From NCBI GenBank assembly GCA_017857395.1, contig JAFMDF010000063.1:1-35880 (forward strand): a stretch of DNA of 35,880 nt. The letters run 5' to 3'. The notes under the pieces are model-generated. The model saw only the letters and a list, made by a program, of their open reading frames with translations. It was not told where the DNA came from and did no database searches. Positions 7,522 through 15,658 of the stretch are shown in pieces (position 1 is the stretch's first letter; the number at the start of each line of letters is the position of its first letter). The position numbers and the translations under genes are program-made. The DNA comes from Bacteroidota bacterium. GTDB taxonomy: Bacteria > Bacteroidota > Bacteroidia > Chitinophagales > Saprospiraceae.

Positions 7522-8727
7522 ATGTCAACTAAAAGAAATGTAAGTACTGAATTACAAGGCATTACGCACTTAATTACGGATGCTACACTGGGCATAACAG
7601 ACTTGGTAGAAGCCATGCATAAGCGAGTAGTCCATCCTCCCCTTTTACCTTCTACCCCAATTCAACAGCTAATTACCAATATTGCTAGTATCACTTTTAA
7701 GAATATCAGATGGAGTACTCGGTTAATTAGCAGCGGAGTAAATAAAGCTTTGAGCCAATTAACTACTGTTCTTGGAGAGATGGAAAATACGGATAAAAAA
7801 GAAGCATTACAGGCCGTTTTAAACGGAGTAGTCGGTGATTACTTGGAGGAAAGTAAAAATCCTTTAACCATTACGATGCAATTTAGGCATCAAGCAAAGG
7901 CTATTTCGCTCGATAGTAAAAGCCTTGAAAAAGCATATCCGAGTATCAATGGAAAAATCCTCTTGATGGTACATGGTTCTTGCATGAATGATATTCAATG
8001 GACTCGAAAAGAACATAACCACGGGACTACATTGGCAGACGAATTACATAAAACACCTATTTTCTTACATTATAATAGCGGTCGTCATATTTCAACTAAT
8101 GGGCAAGATTTTAATAAACTATTAGAAAAACTAGTACAAAATTGGCCAGTTCCAGTTGAAGAATTGGTCGTTATTGCGCATAGTATGGGCGGATTAGTCT
8201 CCCGAAGTGCGATTAATTATAGCCAGCAACAGCAAAAATCGTGGACAGGATACCTCAAAAAAATTATTTTTCTGGGCACTCCACATCACGGTGCGCCATT
8301 AGAGCAAGCAGGTAATTATTTAGATGTCGTTTTAGAAGCTATTCCTTATGCAAAACCTTTTGCACGTTTGGGAAAAATTAGAAGTGCTGGCGTAACAGAT
8401 TTAAGGTATGGCAATCTATTAGCTGAGGACTGGCAAGACAAAGATCGTTTTAAAATGCAAGGAGACAACAGGCAAAGTATTTCCTTACCTGAACGGGTTG
8501 AGTGCTATAGCATAGCAGGTACTGTTGGTGAAGCGACTAAATCTGCCTATTCTCAATTACGAGGAGATAACATGGTACCTGTAAAAAGTGCTTTAGGGCA
8601 GCACGAAAACCCTGCTAAAAATTTAGACTTTAAGCAAGAAAATACTTGGATTGCCCATGATACCAATCATTTAGATTTATTAAACAATCCTGAAATCTAT
8701 ACTAAAATTAAGGCTTGGGTAGCTTGA
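7522..8727 (+). CDS. Alpha/beta hydrolase, lipase/PGAP1-like
   Basis: A 401-residue serine hydrolase. An alpha-helical N-terminal region (1-140) without a signal peptide precedes the catalytic domain. Catalytic signs are the oxyanion-loop motif LLMVHGS (147-153), the nucleophile elbow VIAHSMGG (S221), a likely acid in RGDNMVP and the histidine in HDTNHLDLL near residue 384. The GTPHHGAP segment after the elbow is typical of lipases and PGAP1-like esterases. Substrate unknown; probably a lipid or ester hydrolase in the cytosol. A single gene with its own candidate promoter and a bidirectional terminator after it. Confidence 0.85.
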   Translation: MSTKRNVSTELQGITHLITDATLGITDLVEAMHKRVVHPPLLPSTPIQQLITNIASITFKNIRWSTRLISSGVNKALSQLTTVLGEMENTDKKEALQAVLNGVVGDYLEESKNPLTITMQFRHQAKAISLDSKSLEKAYPSINGKILLMVHGSCMNDIQWTRKEHNHGTTLADELHKTPIFLHYNSGRHISTNGQDFNKLLEKLVQNWPVPVEELVVIAHSMGGLVSRSAINYSQQQQKSWTGYLKKIIFLGTPHHGAPLEQAGNYLDVVLEAIPYAKPFARLGKIRSAGVTDLRYGNLLAEDWQDKDRFKMQGDNRQSISLPERVECYSIAGTVGEATKSAYSQLRGDNMVPVKSALGQHENPAKNLDFKQENTWIAHDTNHLDLLNNPEIYTKIKAWVA

Positions 8728-8768
8728 TGAAGGTTTAAAATAGCTTCAAAAAATAGCTTATAAAAATA

Positions 8769-8807
8769 AAAAAGCAGGACATTCTAAAAGAGAATATCCT
8801 GCTTTTT
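8769..8807. terminator. Bidirectional terminator
   Basis: An AAAAAGCAGGA-type stem (8769-8785 with 8791-8807, one mismatch) with A-run and T-run on its two sides lies between the convergent hydrolase and SCP2 genes and can serve both strands. Confidence 0.88.
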
Positions 8808-8833
8808 CATAGATTAATATGGTAAAATTTAGC

Positions 8834-9124
8834 TTACAGTAAAGACTGCAATTTCATCGCAACGCTCATATCTCCATCCACTTTAATTTTTCCACCCATA
8901 AACGCCATCATTGGATTTAAGTCTCCGCTAGTCAAAGCTAAAAAATCGTCTTTATCGACACTAATGGTGCAATCTGCATCTTTATCTTCCGAAGTAACAG
9001 CATTGCCATTATTACCGTCGATATAAATAAATTCACCACCCATGTTAAATTTTAACGTATTTCCTATTGGCGCTACAGCTGCCGCTTTTTTTGACATTTC
9101 GCCTACGATCAAAGAAAGATCCAT
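8834..9124 (-). CDS. SCP2 sterol-carrier domain protein
   Basis: A 96-residue single-domain protein of the SCP2 family, which forms a hydrophobic pocket for fatty acyl chains or acyl-CoA. Features are the ISVDKDDFLALTSGDLNPMMAFM segment, followed by GGKIKVDGDMSVAMKLQSLL, the conserved C-terminal part of the fold. It is the last gene of the minus-strand beta-oxidation cluster, 109 bases after the SDR gene, so a role in delivering acyl-CoA substrate is a reasonable inference. The spacer holds ATTGTTT-type heptad DNA (about 9134-9225). Confidence 0.88.
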   Translation of the reverse strand: MDLSLIVGEMSKKAAAVAPIGNTLKFNMGGEFIYIDGNNGNAVTSEDKDADCTISVDKDDFLALTSGDLNPMMAFMGGKIKVDGDMSVAMKLQSLL

Positions 9125-9133
9125 GTTTTAAAT

Positions 9134-9225
9134 TATTATTATTTGATTGTTTAATTGTCATATTGATATATTGTTTTACAGTTACTACCAACCATATAAC
9201 AATGCAACAATATAACCATACATTT
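9134..9225. repeat. Heptad repeat, ATTGTTT family
   Basis: Units like ATTGTTT and TATATTG on the left and AACAATG/CAACAAT on the right run with a 7-base period in opposite sense, filling the SDR-SCP2 spacer. The same family, including ACCATATAACAA, occurs at about 6119-6205. Confidence 0.55.
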
Positions 9226-9233
9226 TTAAGACT

Positions 9234-10139
9234 TTAAGCGACCTTTTCGGTCACTTTTTCAGCTACCTTTTTTGCAACTGGTTTAACAGGGTTTGCTATT
9301 GCGCTATTTGGTTCAGCACCTAATCTTTTCAAAATGATACCTGCGTATTTAGTTGGCAACAAACGAACCATTCTGTCTATGAATCGAGCATCTGAACCAA
9401 TTAATAACCTAGGCTTTACTTTTTGAATAGCTTTGATGATTTGAGCCGCTGCATCAGCTGCTGTAGTTCCATCGCCACCTTCATCAAAAGCCCTAGCCAT
9501 TTCTGCCTTTTCTGCTTCCGTTACCGTACCTGGTTGATGTTCGACATTTCTAACAATGTCTGTAAATATTCGACCAGGGTGAATGGATAAAGTGCTTACC
9601 TTAGATTCTTGAGCTGCTAATTCTAAGCGCAAAGATTCGGTGAATCCTTTAACCGCAAATTTAGCCGCACAATAAGGGCCTTGCGTAGGAAATCCCATGA
9701 TGCCAAAAACACTAGACGTATTCGCAATTACCGCCTCTGGGCGAGTTTGCATGTGTGGTAAATAGGCTTTTGTTCCGTAAACTACGCCCCAGAAATTGAT
9801 GTTCATTAACTTCTCAAATTCATCATAAGGTGCATCTTCCACATTATAGCTTGGCAAAGCAATTCCTGCATTATTAATTACAATATCTACCTGTCCAAAA
9901 GTATTCAAAACCTCATCCTTAAAAGCATAGACCGCTTCTCGATTGGCTACATCATATCGTTTGGCAATACCTGTACCGCCATTCTTTTTGACAATATCCA
10001 ATGTGGCTTGCAAATTATCTCCATTCCAGTCATTTAAAGCGACTTTCGCCCCTTTTGCTGCTAATTGGATGGCTAATTCTTTGCCCATTCCTGAGCCTGC
10101 GCCTGTGATGACGGCTACTTTTCCGTTGAGGTTTTTCAT
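9234..10139 (-). CDS. Short-chain dehydrogenase/reductase (SDR family)
   Basis: A 301-residue classical SDR. The cofactor motif TGAGSGMG (12-19), NNAG (89-92) and the catalytic set S143, Y156 and K160 (YCAAK) are all present. An aspartate-asparagine pair (NDWNG) after beta-2 bears on cofactor choice but does not settle it. The C-terminus ends in a Lys/Val/Ala-rich tail (KPVAKKVAEKVTEKVA) beyond the usual fold. It lies in the fatty-acid cluster downstream of fadJ and upstream of SCP2, so it probably acts on a hydroxyacyl or lipid-derived alcohol or ketone; the substrate is unknown. Confidence 0.9.
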   Translation of the reverse strand: MKNLNGKVAVITGAGSGMGKELAIQLAAKGAKVALNDWNGDNLQATLDIVKKNGGTGIAKRYDVANREAVYAFKDEVLNTFGQVDIVINNAGIALPSYNVEDAPYDEFEKLMNINFWGVVYGTKAYLPHMQTRPEAVIANTSSVFGIMGFPTQGPYCAAKFAVKGFTESLRLELAAQESKVSTLSIHPGRIFTDIVRNVEHQPGTVTEAEKAEMARAFDEGGDGTTAADAAAQIIKAIQKVKPRLLIGSDARFIDRMVRLLPTKYAGIILKRLGAEPNSAIANPVKPVAKKVAEKVTEKVA

Positions 10140-10153
10140 GACTTTTTTTTAGA

Positions 10154-10249
10154 TGTCAGAAGTCAGACCGTCAATTACATTGACTGTCAGAAGTCAGATA
10201 AGCACTAAGCAATCTGACTTCTGACAATGCAATGGTCTGACTTCTGACC
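10154..10249. repeat. Inverted GTCAGAA heptad pair without a gene
   Basis: Between fadJ and the SDR gene. Each arm has two GTCAGAAGTCAGA units around a short centre; arms at 10154-10199 and 10211-10249 are inverted and 11 bases apart. The outer 15 and inner 14 bases pair perfectly while the centres differ. This is the empty counterpart of the pair that encloses the four-helix-bundle gene. Confidence 0.75.
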
Positions 10250-10259
10250 TCTTAAAAAA

Positions 10260-12566
10260 TTAATATCCTAATTTATTCAATACTTTCTGTAAAGTATCTT
10301 TTTTCAAATCATCTACGGTAGCGGAGACACCAATTGAATTAGCATAAGCCACTAATTCTGGTTCTAGCATCTTCTTGATTTCTGACATACCTAATTTAGC
10401 TGGCTGTCCACCATTAGCTGCAATGCGGTTCTTTCCGTAGAAAGTTTTACCTTCTGCTGCCATTTGGCGTAAACTTGCTGGAACGGTCCATCTAGCACCA
10501 AAACGTGCTGTGTAATCATCACAATCAGCAATGAATTGATCCAAACCAACATAGTCGATATAAGAAATAGCACCACCTGTGTAAGGAGGGAAACCAAATC
10601 CTAATAAAGACCCAACATCTCCGTCTTTAGTCTTTCTTAAAACACCTTCATCGAAGCATCTATAAGTTTCTAAAGCCATTCTATGCAATAATCGTTTTCC
10701 GATAGTTGCCGAATCTAAAGTATTCACATTAGATGGGAACATTTCCTCCAATCCAGGCCAAAGCGTCTTCGTTCTACCTTCGTAATCGTAGTACCCTTTG
10801 CCATTCTTTTTACCATGACGACCTAAATCTACTAATTTTTTCGTTAATTGGTAAACTTTTTCTGTCTCCGCATCTCTTTCTGGCATTTCTCCCATCACAT
10901 GTAGCCCTAGAGTATGCGAAACTTCATCCGTTACGGCTAAAGGCCCTACAGGCATACCAATATGCTTAGCTACATTTTCTATCATTACTGGTGGTACGCC
11001 CTCCATTAATAAATGAGCGCCCTCAGAAGTATAAGTACCAAAAGTTCTAGAAGTAAAGAACCCTTGCTTATCATTCACCACAATCGGCACTTTTCTAATC
11101 GCTACTACATAGTCAATAGCTGCTGCTAAAGCTCTGTCAGAGGTTTTTTCTCCCACGATAATTTCTACCAAAGGCATCTTATCTACTGGAGAGAAAAAGT
11201 GAATGCCGATAAAGTTTTCTGGTCTTTCTGATGCTTTGGCCAACATCGTAATCGGCAAAGTAGAAGTGTTAGAACCGTAGATTTTATCCGCACCTAAAAC
11301 AGCCTCGGTTTCTTTCGTTACTCTAGCTTTTAGGTTTCTATCTTCAAAAACTGCTTCAATCACCATATCACAACCTGCCATATCATTAGGGTCAGTTGTG
11401 GGGTGGATTCTATCTAAAATAGCTTTTGCTTTTTCTTCGGTACTTCTACCTCTAGAAATTTTCTTCTTTAAAATAGCTTCAGAATATGCTTTTCCTTTCT
11501 CTGCCCCTTCTATCTTCACATCCTTCAACATTACTTCCATGCCTGCAACCGCAGAAACATAAGCAATACCAGCACCCATCATTCCAGCACCTAACATTCC
11601 TAACTTCTTAATCTCGTATTTATCATGCCCTTTAGGCTTCATCTTTCCTTTCTTCGCTTCATTAATCGCAAAGAATCCAGTTCTAATTAAGTTTTGTGCT
11701 TCTTTAGAATAAAATGCCGAAATAAATTGACTTGCCTCTACTTCAATGGCTCTATCAATTGGCATTTGCATGCCTTTGTAGATAACAGTCATGGCATATT
11801 TAGCAGCAGGATAATTTCCACCTGTTTGCTTTCTTACATTACCAATACCGCCCATCAAAGTTTGCACCCCTCCTGGAGACATAATGCCACCACCTGGTAC
11901 TCTATATTTTTTATTATCCCAAGGTTGTACGGCACTTCCACCTTCTAAAACATAAGCTTTTGCTGCTGCCAATGCCGCTTCTGGAGAATCCACAACTGCA
12001 TTAATCAACCCAGCTTTTAATGCTTTGTCAGGTCTAACTTGCTGAGATTGCAAAATTGCCATCATTGCTCCTTGAATCCCCATCAAATAAGGTGCTTTGG
12101 AATTACCCATTCCACCAGGAATTAATCCTAATTGTACTTCTGGGAAACCAATCTTAATCTTTGGGTTATTTACTGCAATTCTATGGTGACAAGTCAATGC
12201 CAATTCCAATCCACCACCTAAAGCGTTACCATTGATAACTGCTACAAATGGCTTTCCGCCTTTTTCAAATTCTCTTAATTGTCGATTTTGACCTAATAAG
12301 CCATCATACATCGCTCTTTTATCTTCTGGCGGATTCGCTAATTTTCGCAAATCTGCACCAGCCATAAAATCTCTATGGCTAGAAGTTAAAATCACTCCTT
12401 TTACAGAATCATCTGCAATTGCCATTTTGGCAACTTCATTATAAGGTACGAAGAAATCTTCGCTAAATAAGTTGGTTGGGTGGTTCTTCATGTGAATGTT
12501 CACAATCGCCACGCCATCGTCCCCAACTGAATATTCTAGAATATCGTTTTTAATTACCGTTGACAT
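10260..12566 (-). CDS. fadJ: Multifunctional enoyl-CoA hydratase / 3-hydroxyacyl-CoA dehydrogenase
   Basis: A 768-residue fatty-acid oxidation alpha subunit that hydrates enoyl-CoA and oxidises the L-3-hydroxyacyl-CoA product with NAD+. The N-terminal crotonase domain (about 1-300) has the oxyanion and catalytic segments GGGLELALTCH and FPEVQLGLIPGGMG, each with the expected glutamate. A Rossmann domain follows with LGAGMMGAGIAYVSA (about 328-342), the HFFSPVDKMPLVEII motif, and a C-terminal 3-hydroxyacyl-CoA dehydrogenase domain. Length is slightly above FadB/FadJ (about 715-730 aa). It would act with the thiolase encoded upstream on the same strand, but the spacer between them is taken by an opposite-strand four-helix-bundle element. 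FadB versus FadJ assignment is uncertain. Confidence 0.92.
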   Translation of the reverse strand: MSTVIKNDILEYSVGDDGVAIVNIHMKNHPTNLFSEDFFVPYNEVAKMAIADDSVKGVILTSSHRDFMAGADLRKLANPPEDKRAMYDGLLGQNRQLREFEKGGKPFVAVINGNALGGGLELALTCHHRIAVNNPKIKIGFPEVQLGLIPGGMGNSKAPYLMGIQGAMMAILQSQQVRPDKALKAGLINAVVDSPEAALAAAKAYVLEGGSAVQPWDNKKYRVPGGGIMSPGGVQTLMGGIGNVRKQTGGNYPAAKYAMTVIYKGMQMPIDRAIEVEASQFISAFYSKEAQNLIRTGFFAINEAKKGKMKPKGHDKYEIKKLGMLGAGMMGAGIAYVSAVAGMEVMLKDVKIEGAEKGKAYSEAILKKKISRGRSTEEKAKAILDRIHPTTDPNDMAGCDMVIEAVFEDRNLKARVTKETEAVLGADKIYGSNTSTLPITMLAKASERPENFIGIHFFSPVDKMPLVEIIVGEKTSDRALAAAIDYVVAIRKVPIVVNDKQGFFTSRTFGTYTSEGAHLLMEGVPPVMIENVAKHIGMPVGPLAVTDEVSHTLGLHVMGEMPERDAETEKVYQLTKKLVDLGRHGKKNGKGYYDYEGRTKTLWPGLEEMFPSNVNTLDSATIGKRLLHRMALETYRCFDEGVLRKTKDGDVGSLLGFGFPPYTGGAISYIDYVGLDQFIADCDDYTARFGARWTVPASLRQMAAEGKTFYGKNRIAANGGQPAKLGMSEIKKMLEPELVAYANSIGVSATVDDLKKDTLQKVLNKLGY

Positions 12567-12578
12567 TTTTTTGTTTTT

Positions 12579-13217
12579 AGAAGTCAGAAGTCAGACCGTT
12601 TATTTCATAAACTGTCAGAAGTCAGACTTGGCTTTCGTCTAATTAGAAAAATATTAATTTAAACTTATAGACTATACACCTTTTGATTTAACAAAATATT
12701 TACTAGTTTTAAAACTATTTTTTAACTAAACAAAACTATAATGAGACATAACTTTAAAAATCTCGAAATTTGGAAACGTTCAAGAAAATTAGTCAAAAAT
12801 GTTTATTTGACAACTAAAACCTTTCCGCCAGAAGAAAAATTTTCCTTAATATCTCAAATGAACAGGGCTGCCATTTCTATACCTTCAAACATAGCTGAAG
12901 GTTGTGGTAGAAGTACAGATGCTCAACTAGTTTACTTTTTGGATATAGCCATTGGCTCAAATTGTGAATTAGAAACCCAATTTTATTTGGCTTATGATAT
13001 TGAATATATTTCAGCCGAAACTTTGGATAAGTTCACCGATGAAATTGCTCAAATCAGAAGAATGACTATAAGGTTTAGTGATAAATATCGTAAGTAGAGG
13101 TCAGGAGTCAAACCGAAAATTAAAATTTATTGTCAGAAGTCAGACTTGAGACGGGTTCAACGTCACGTATCTGACTTCTGACAGTTTATGTAATAAACGG
13201 TCTGACTTCTGACTTCT
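12579..13217. mobile_element. Inverted-repeat element carrying a four-helix-bundle gene
   Basis: Arms 12579-12626 and 13170-13217 are reverse complements at 47 of 48 bases. Each arm consists of GTCAGAA-type heptads around a TTTAT..ATAAA core that is itself self-complementary. The enclosed 543 bases carry one complete gene on the plus strand, opposite to the thiolase and fadJ genes on either side. The arms stop 12 bases from the fadJ start codon and 2 bases from the thiolase stop codon. A degenerate third arm lies at 13101-13147. No target duplication was found. Mobility is inferred, not shown. Confidence 0.6.
12741..13097 (+). CDS. Four-helix-bundle protein (S23 / 23S rRNA intervening-sequence protein family)
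   Basis: A 118-residue protein with family hallmarks: an N-terminal NFKNLEIWKRSRKLV segment, FPPEEKFSLISQMNRAAISIPSNIAEG in the middle, and a C-terminal helix around IAQIRRMTIRFSDKYRK. This family is encoded in 23S rRNA intervening sequences of Leptospira and Coxiella and shares its fold with Avd of diversity-generating retroelements; its biochemical role is not settled. Here no rRNA or reverse transcriptase is nearby. The gene runs opposite to the fatty-acid cluster that it interrupts and is framed by 48-base inverted repeats. Start is the only in-frame ATG upstream of the conserved region. Confidence 0.9.
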   Translation: MRHNFKNLEIWKRSRKLVKNVYLTTKTFPPEEKFSLISQMNRAAISIPSNIAEGCGRSTDAQLVYFLDIAIGSNCELETQFYLAYDIEYISAETLDKFTDEIAQIRRMTIRFSDKYRK

Positions 13218-13219
13218 CT

Positions 13220-14425
13220 CTAAACTCGCTCGATAATCGTCGCAATACCCATTCCGCCACCAATACAAAGCGTCGCCAAACCAGTACTTAAATCACGTCT
13301 TTCTAATTCATCCAACAAAGTACCAGTAATCATACAACCCGTAGCACCAAGTGGGTGACCTAAAGCAATTGCACCACCATTTACATTGGTAATAGAATGG
13401 TCAACCCCTAAATCTTCCATGAAACGCATCGCAACTGCTGCAAAAGCTTCATTGATTTCGAATAAATCAATATCAGATTTGTGCATACCTGCTTTCTTCA
13501 ACGCTTTTCTACTTGCTGGAGCTGGGCCAACTAACATGATTGTTGGATCCGTACCGACAACACCTACGGAACGAATTCTCGCTCTTGGCTTGATGCCCAT
13601 TCTTTCGCCAATCTCTTTATTACCAATCAAAGCAATCGCCGCACCATCCACAATGGCAGAAGAGTTCCCTGCGTGGTGTACGTGATTAATAGCTGCTACT
13701 TCTGGGTATTTTTGAATCGCTACATCATCAAAACCAGCCATTTGGCCCATCATTTCAAAAGATGGCTTTAAGGTACCTAAAGAATCTGCGGTTGTACCAA
13801 TTCTTATATTTTCATCTCTATTTAACAAGACAAATCCATTTTCATCTTTAACATCAATTCTTGAGCCTGCGAAATAACCTGCTGCTTCTGCTGCTGCTGC
13901 TCTTTTTTGAGACTCTGCTGCAAATTCATCGACCATTCTTCGAGAATAGCCAAATTTTGAAGCAATCAAATCGGCAGAAACGCCCTGAGGAATTGCATAT
14001 CCTGGCATAGCTACTGCTGGATCCATCATCATCGCTCCTCCATCGGACCCCATGCTTACTCTAGACATAGATTCAACTCCACCAGCTAACATTAAATCTG
14101 TAAAACCAGACTTTACATAAGCAGATGCTTGGTTAATTGCTTCTAAACCAGAACCACAAAAACGGTTTAAAGAGACCCCACAAAGGTGATCGCCATAACC
14201 AGATTGCTGTGCTGCTGTCTTAGCAATATTTGCCCCTTGGTCTTTTACTTGCGTAACACAACCACAAATGAAATCTTCAACCAGCTTAGGGTCAAAATCA
14301 TTTCTCTCGGTTAGAGAATCCAAAAGTGTTACCAGTAATTGAGTAGGCGTAACACCCATTAAAGCTCCTTTCTTATTGCCCTTTCCTCTTACAGTACGGA
14401 CAACATCATAAATGTAGGCTTCCAT
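13220..14425 (-). CDS. Acetyl-CoA C-acyltransferase (thiolase)
   Basis: A 401-residue thiolase that cleaves 3-ketoacyl-CoA with CoA in the last beta-oxidation step. The nucleophilic cysteine is C90 in NRFCGSGLEAIN; the other catalytic motifs are NEAFA, GHPLGATGC and the C-terminal CIGGGMG, all intact. The size is closer to FadA than FadI, but the subtype cannot be decided. It is the first metabolic gene after the TetR regulator in the minus-strand cluster and presumably forms the beta subunit partner of the FadJ-type protein. The stop codon lies 2 bases from the inverted repeat of the four-helix-bundle element. Confidence 0.93.
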   Translation of the reverse strand: MEAYIYDVVRTVRGKGNKKGALMGVTPTQLLVTLLDSLTERNDFDPKLVEDFICGCVTQVKDQGANIAKTAAQQSGYGDHLCGVSLNRFCGSGLEAINQASAYVKSGFTDLMLAGGVESMSRVSMGSDGGAMMMDPAVAMPGYAIPQGVSADLIASKFGYSRRMVDEFAAESQKRAAAAEAAGYFAGSRIDVKDENGFVLLNRDENIRIGTTADSLGTLKPSFEMMGQMAGFDDVAIQKYPEVAAINHVHHAGNSSAIVDGAAIALIGNKEIGERMGIKPRARIRSVGVVGTDPTIMLVGPAPASRKALKKAGMHKSDIDLFEINEAFAAVAMRFMEDLGVDHSITNVNGGAIALGHPLGATGCMITGTLLDELERRDLSTGLATLCIGGGMGIATIIERV

Positions 14426-14450
14426 GATTTATTGATTATTGATTATTAAA

Positions 14451-14665
14451 ATTAAAGACTATTATCCAGTAACTTCCCGTTACTTGATAATTTATTTTTA
14501 TTTAAAAATATATTACTACTGGACATTGGATTCTTGATGCTAGATTCTTGATAGGTATAGAAAGCATCCAGTTTCTATAAAACACTAAATATCAAACAGT
14601 TAAAAAATGTAAAATTGGCTAATTGATTGTTCTAGTGTCTAATATCCAGTATCTAGAATCAAAAT
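14451..14665. repeat. Hairpin and inverted heptad pair upstream of thiolase
   Basis: ATTATCCAGTAAC and GTTACTTGATAAT (within 14451-14482) form a stem with one mismatch. Heptad units such as GGATTCT/TGATGCT at about 14518-14556 have inverted relatives (TAATATC/CAGTATC) at about 14625-14663. Together they fill most of the 297-base spacer between the TetR gene and thiolase. An operator for the regulator could lie here, but none is clear. Confidence 0.5.
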
Positions 14666-14722
14666 GTCCGCTAGTAAGTAAAAATATTGTATACTTGTTT
14701 CAAATTACTGAATATCAATAAG

Positions 14723-15361
14723 TTATCCGGTAATTATTTTCTGCGCTTCCGCAAAAACTTTTCGATAATTTTCTATACCCTTTCGAGTTAATTTAGGATA
14801 AATCATATCCCAGATAGTAAATTCTAATTGCTCCTCTTCTTCTAAAGTACAAGTCTTATCTCGTATCTCTAATTGGTTCAACCAAAAAGTCATAATCATC
14901 CACATTGCATGCGCTAATCGGTCATATTCTCCTTCTACTTTTTCTGGTCGCATATTCCCAGAACCCACAGAATATTCTAAAGTCCCTTTGACATATTCAA
15001 TCGTTTTTTGCATGTATGCTCGATGCAACTTAGCAATTTTAGGATAATTTCGTAAAATATGGGCTGTATCGATATACATAAATAAGTATTTTTTACCCAA
15101 TCGAGTAAATAACTTATTTTGCTTGTAAATTTTATCTAGGGAAGGAATTTGTTGAACGCCACTTAATATCTCATCTCGCTCTGCTTCCATTTTTTGGAAA
15201 GCTTCTTCAATGATTACATCCTTATTTTTATAATGGTAAGCTAGATTGCCTGTACTAATACCCACCGCTTTAGCAATGTCTCGTAAAGTGGTTTTATTTA
15301 ATCCTTCTCGATTGAAGAGTTGAATAGAAGTGGATAATATTTTTTCTTTAGTTGTTAGCAG
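14723..15361 (-). CDS. TetR/AcrR family transcriptional regulator, non-standard start
   Basis: A TetR-family repressor next to beta-oxidation genes, so a fatty-acid-responsive regulator is likely. The in-frame sequence gives a full N-terminal helix-turn-helix: TTKEKILSTSIQLF, then TTLRDIAKAVGISTGNLAYH. An ATG/GTG/TTG start ahead of it does not exist: an in-frame TAG stands at 15368-15370 and the first usable codon is CTG at 15359. The GTG at 15265 would start in the middle of the recognition region and destroy the domain. CTG start gives 212 aa, normal for the family. Residues 60-212 are the helical ligand-binding domain. Either CTG is used, or the start codon has been lost by mutation. Confidence 0.78.
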   Translation of the reverse strand: MLTTKEKILSTSIQLFNREGLNKTTLRDIAKAVGISTGNLAYHYKNKDVIIEEAFQKMEAERDEILSGVQQIPSLDKIYKQNKLFTRLGKKYLFMYIDTAHILRNYPKIAKLHRAYMQKTIEYVKGTLEYSVGSGNMRPEKVEGEYDRLAHAMWMIMTFWLNQLEIRDKTCTLEEEEQLEFTIWDMIYPKLTRKGIENYRKVFAEAQKIITG

Positions 15362-15580
15362 AGTATCCTAGTTTTAAATGGTGGTATAAGAAAGTAGAAT
15401 ATTTACAGGTTTCTAAATTGAAGCGCCAAATTAGAACAAAAAATCTAATTTTAAAAGTTAAATTTGGATTTATATACTAATTAACTGATTTATTTTTGAA
15501 ATGTTGTTGAGAAAAGGTTTTTTCAGGGACAAATATTACCTATTCTTATTTTCTTCTATCAACAAAGTAGATTGTGTGTA

Positions 15581-15621
15581 AAAAAGAAAAACCCGAATCC
15601 CTACAAAAAGGAATTCAGGTT
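15581..15621 (-). terminator. Rho-independent terminator of the 15659 gene
   Basis: On the minus strand AACCTGAATTCC pairs with GGGATTCGGGTT, followed by a T-rich run. It lies 37 bases after the stop codon. The 297-base gap 15362-15658 otherwise shows no gene. Confidence 0.75.
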
Positions 15622-15658
15622 CAATACTTTTTTTACAAAATATTTCTTTTAACAGCAC

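Noticed and set aside
12741-13097. Diversity-generating retroelement accessory protein (Avd)
   Set aside because: No reverse transcriptase, template repeat or variable repeat is present, and the conserved segments fit the S23/IVS-protein branch better.
10154-13217. CRISPR-like array from repeated GTCAGAAGTCAGAC
   Set aside because: Units are short, inverted and irregularly spaced, with no equal-length spacers and no cas genes.
9943-13685. Several plus- and minus-strand frames of 68-99 residues inside SDR, fadJ and thiolase
   Set aside because: All are antisense or shifted frames within genes that have clear catalytic motifs in the main frame.
14723-15265. TetR gene beginning at GTG 15265
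   Set aside because: This start removes the first half of the DNA-binding domain, which is fully encoded upstream in the same frame.
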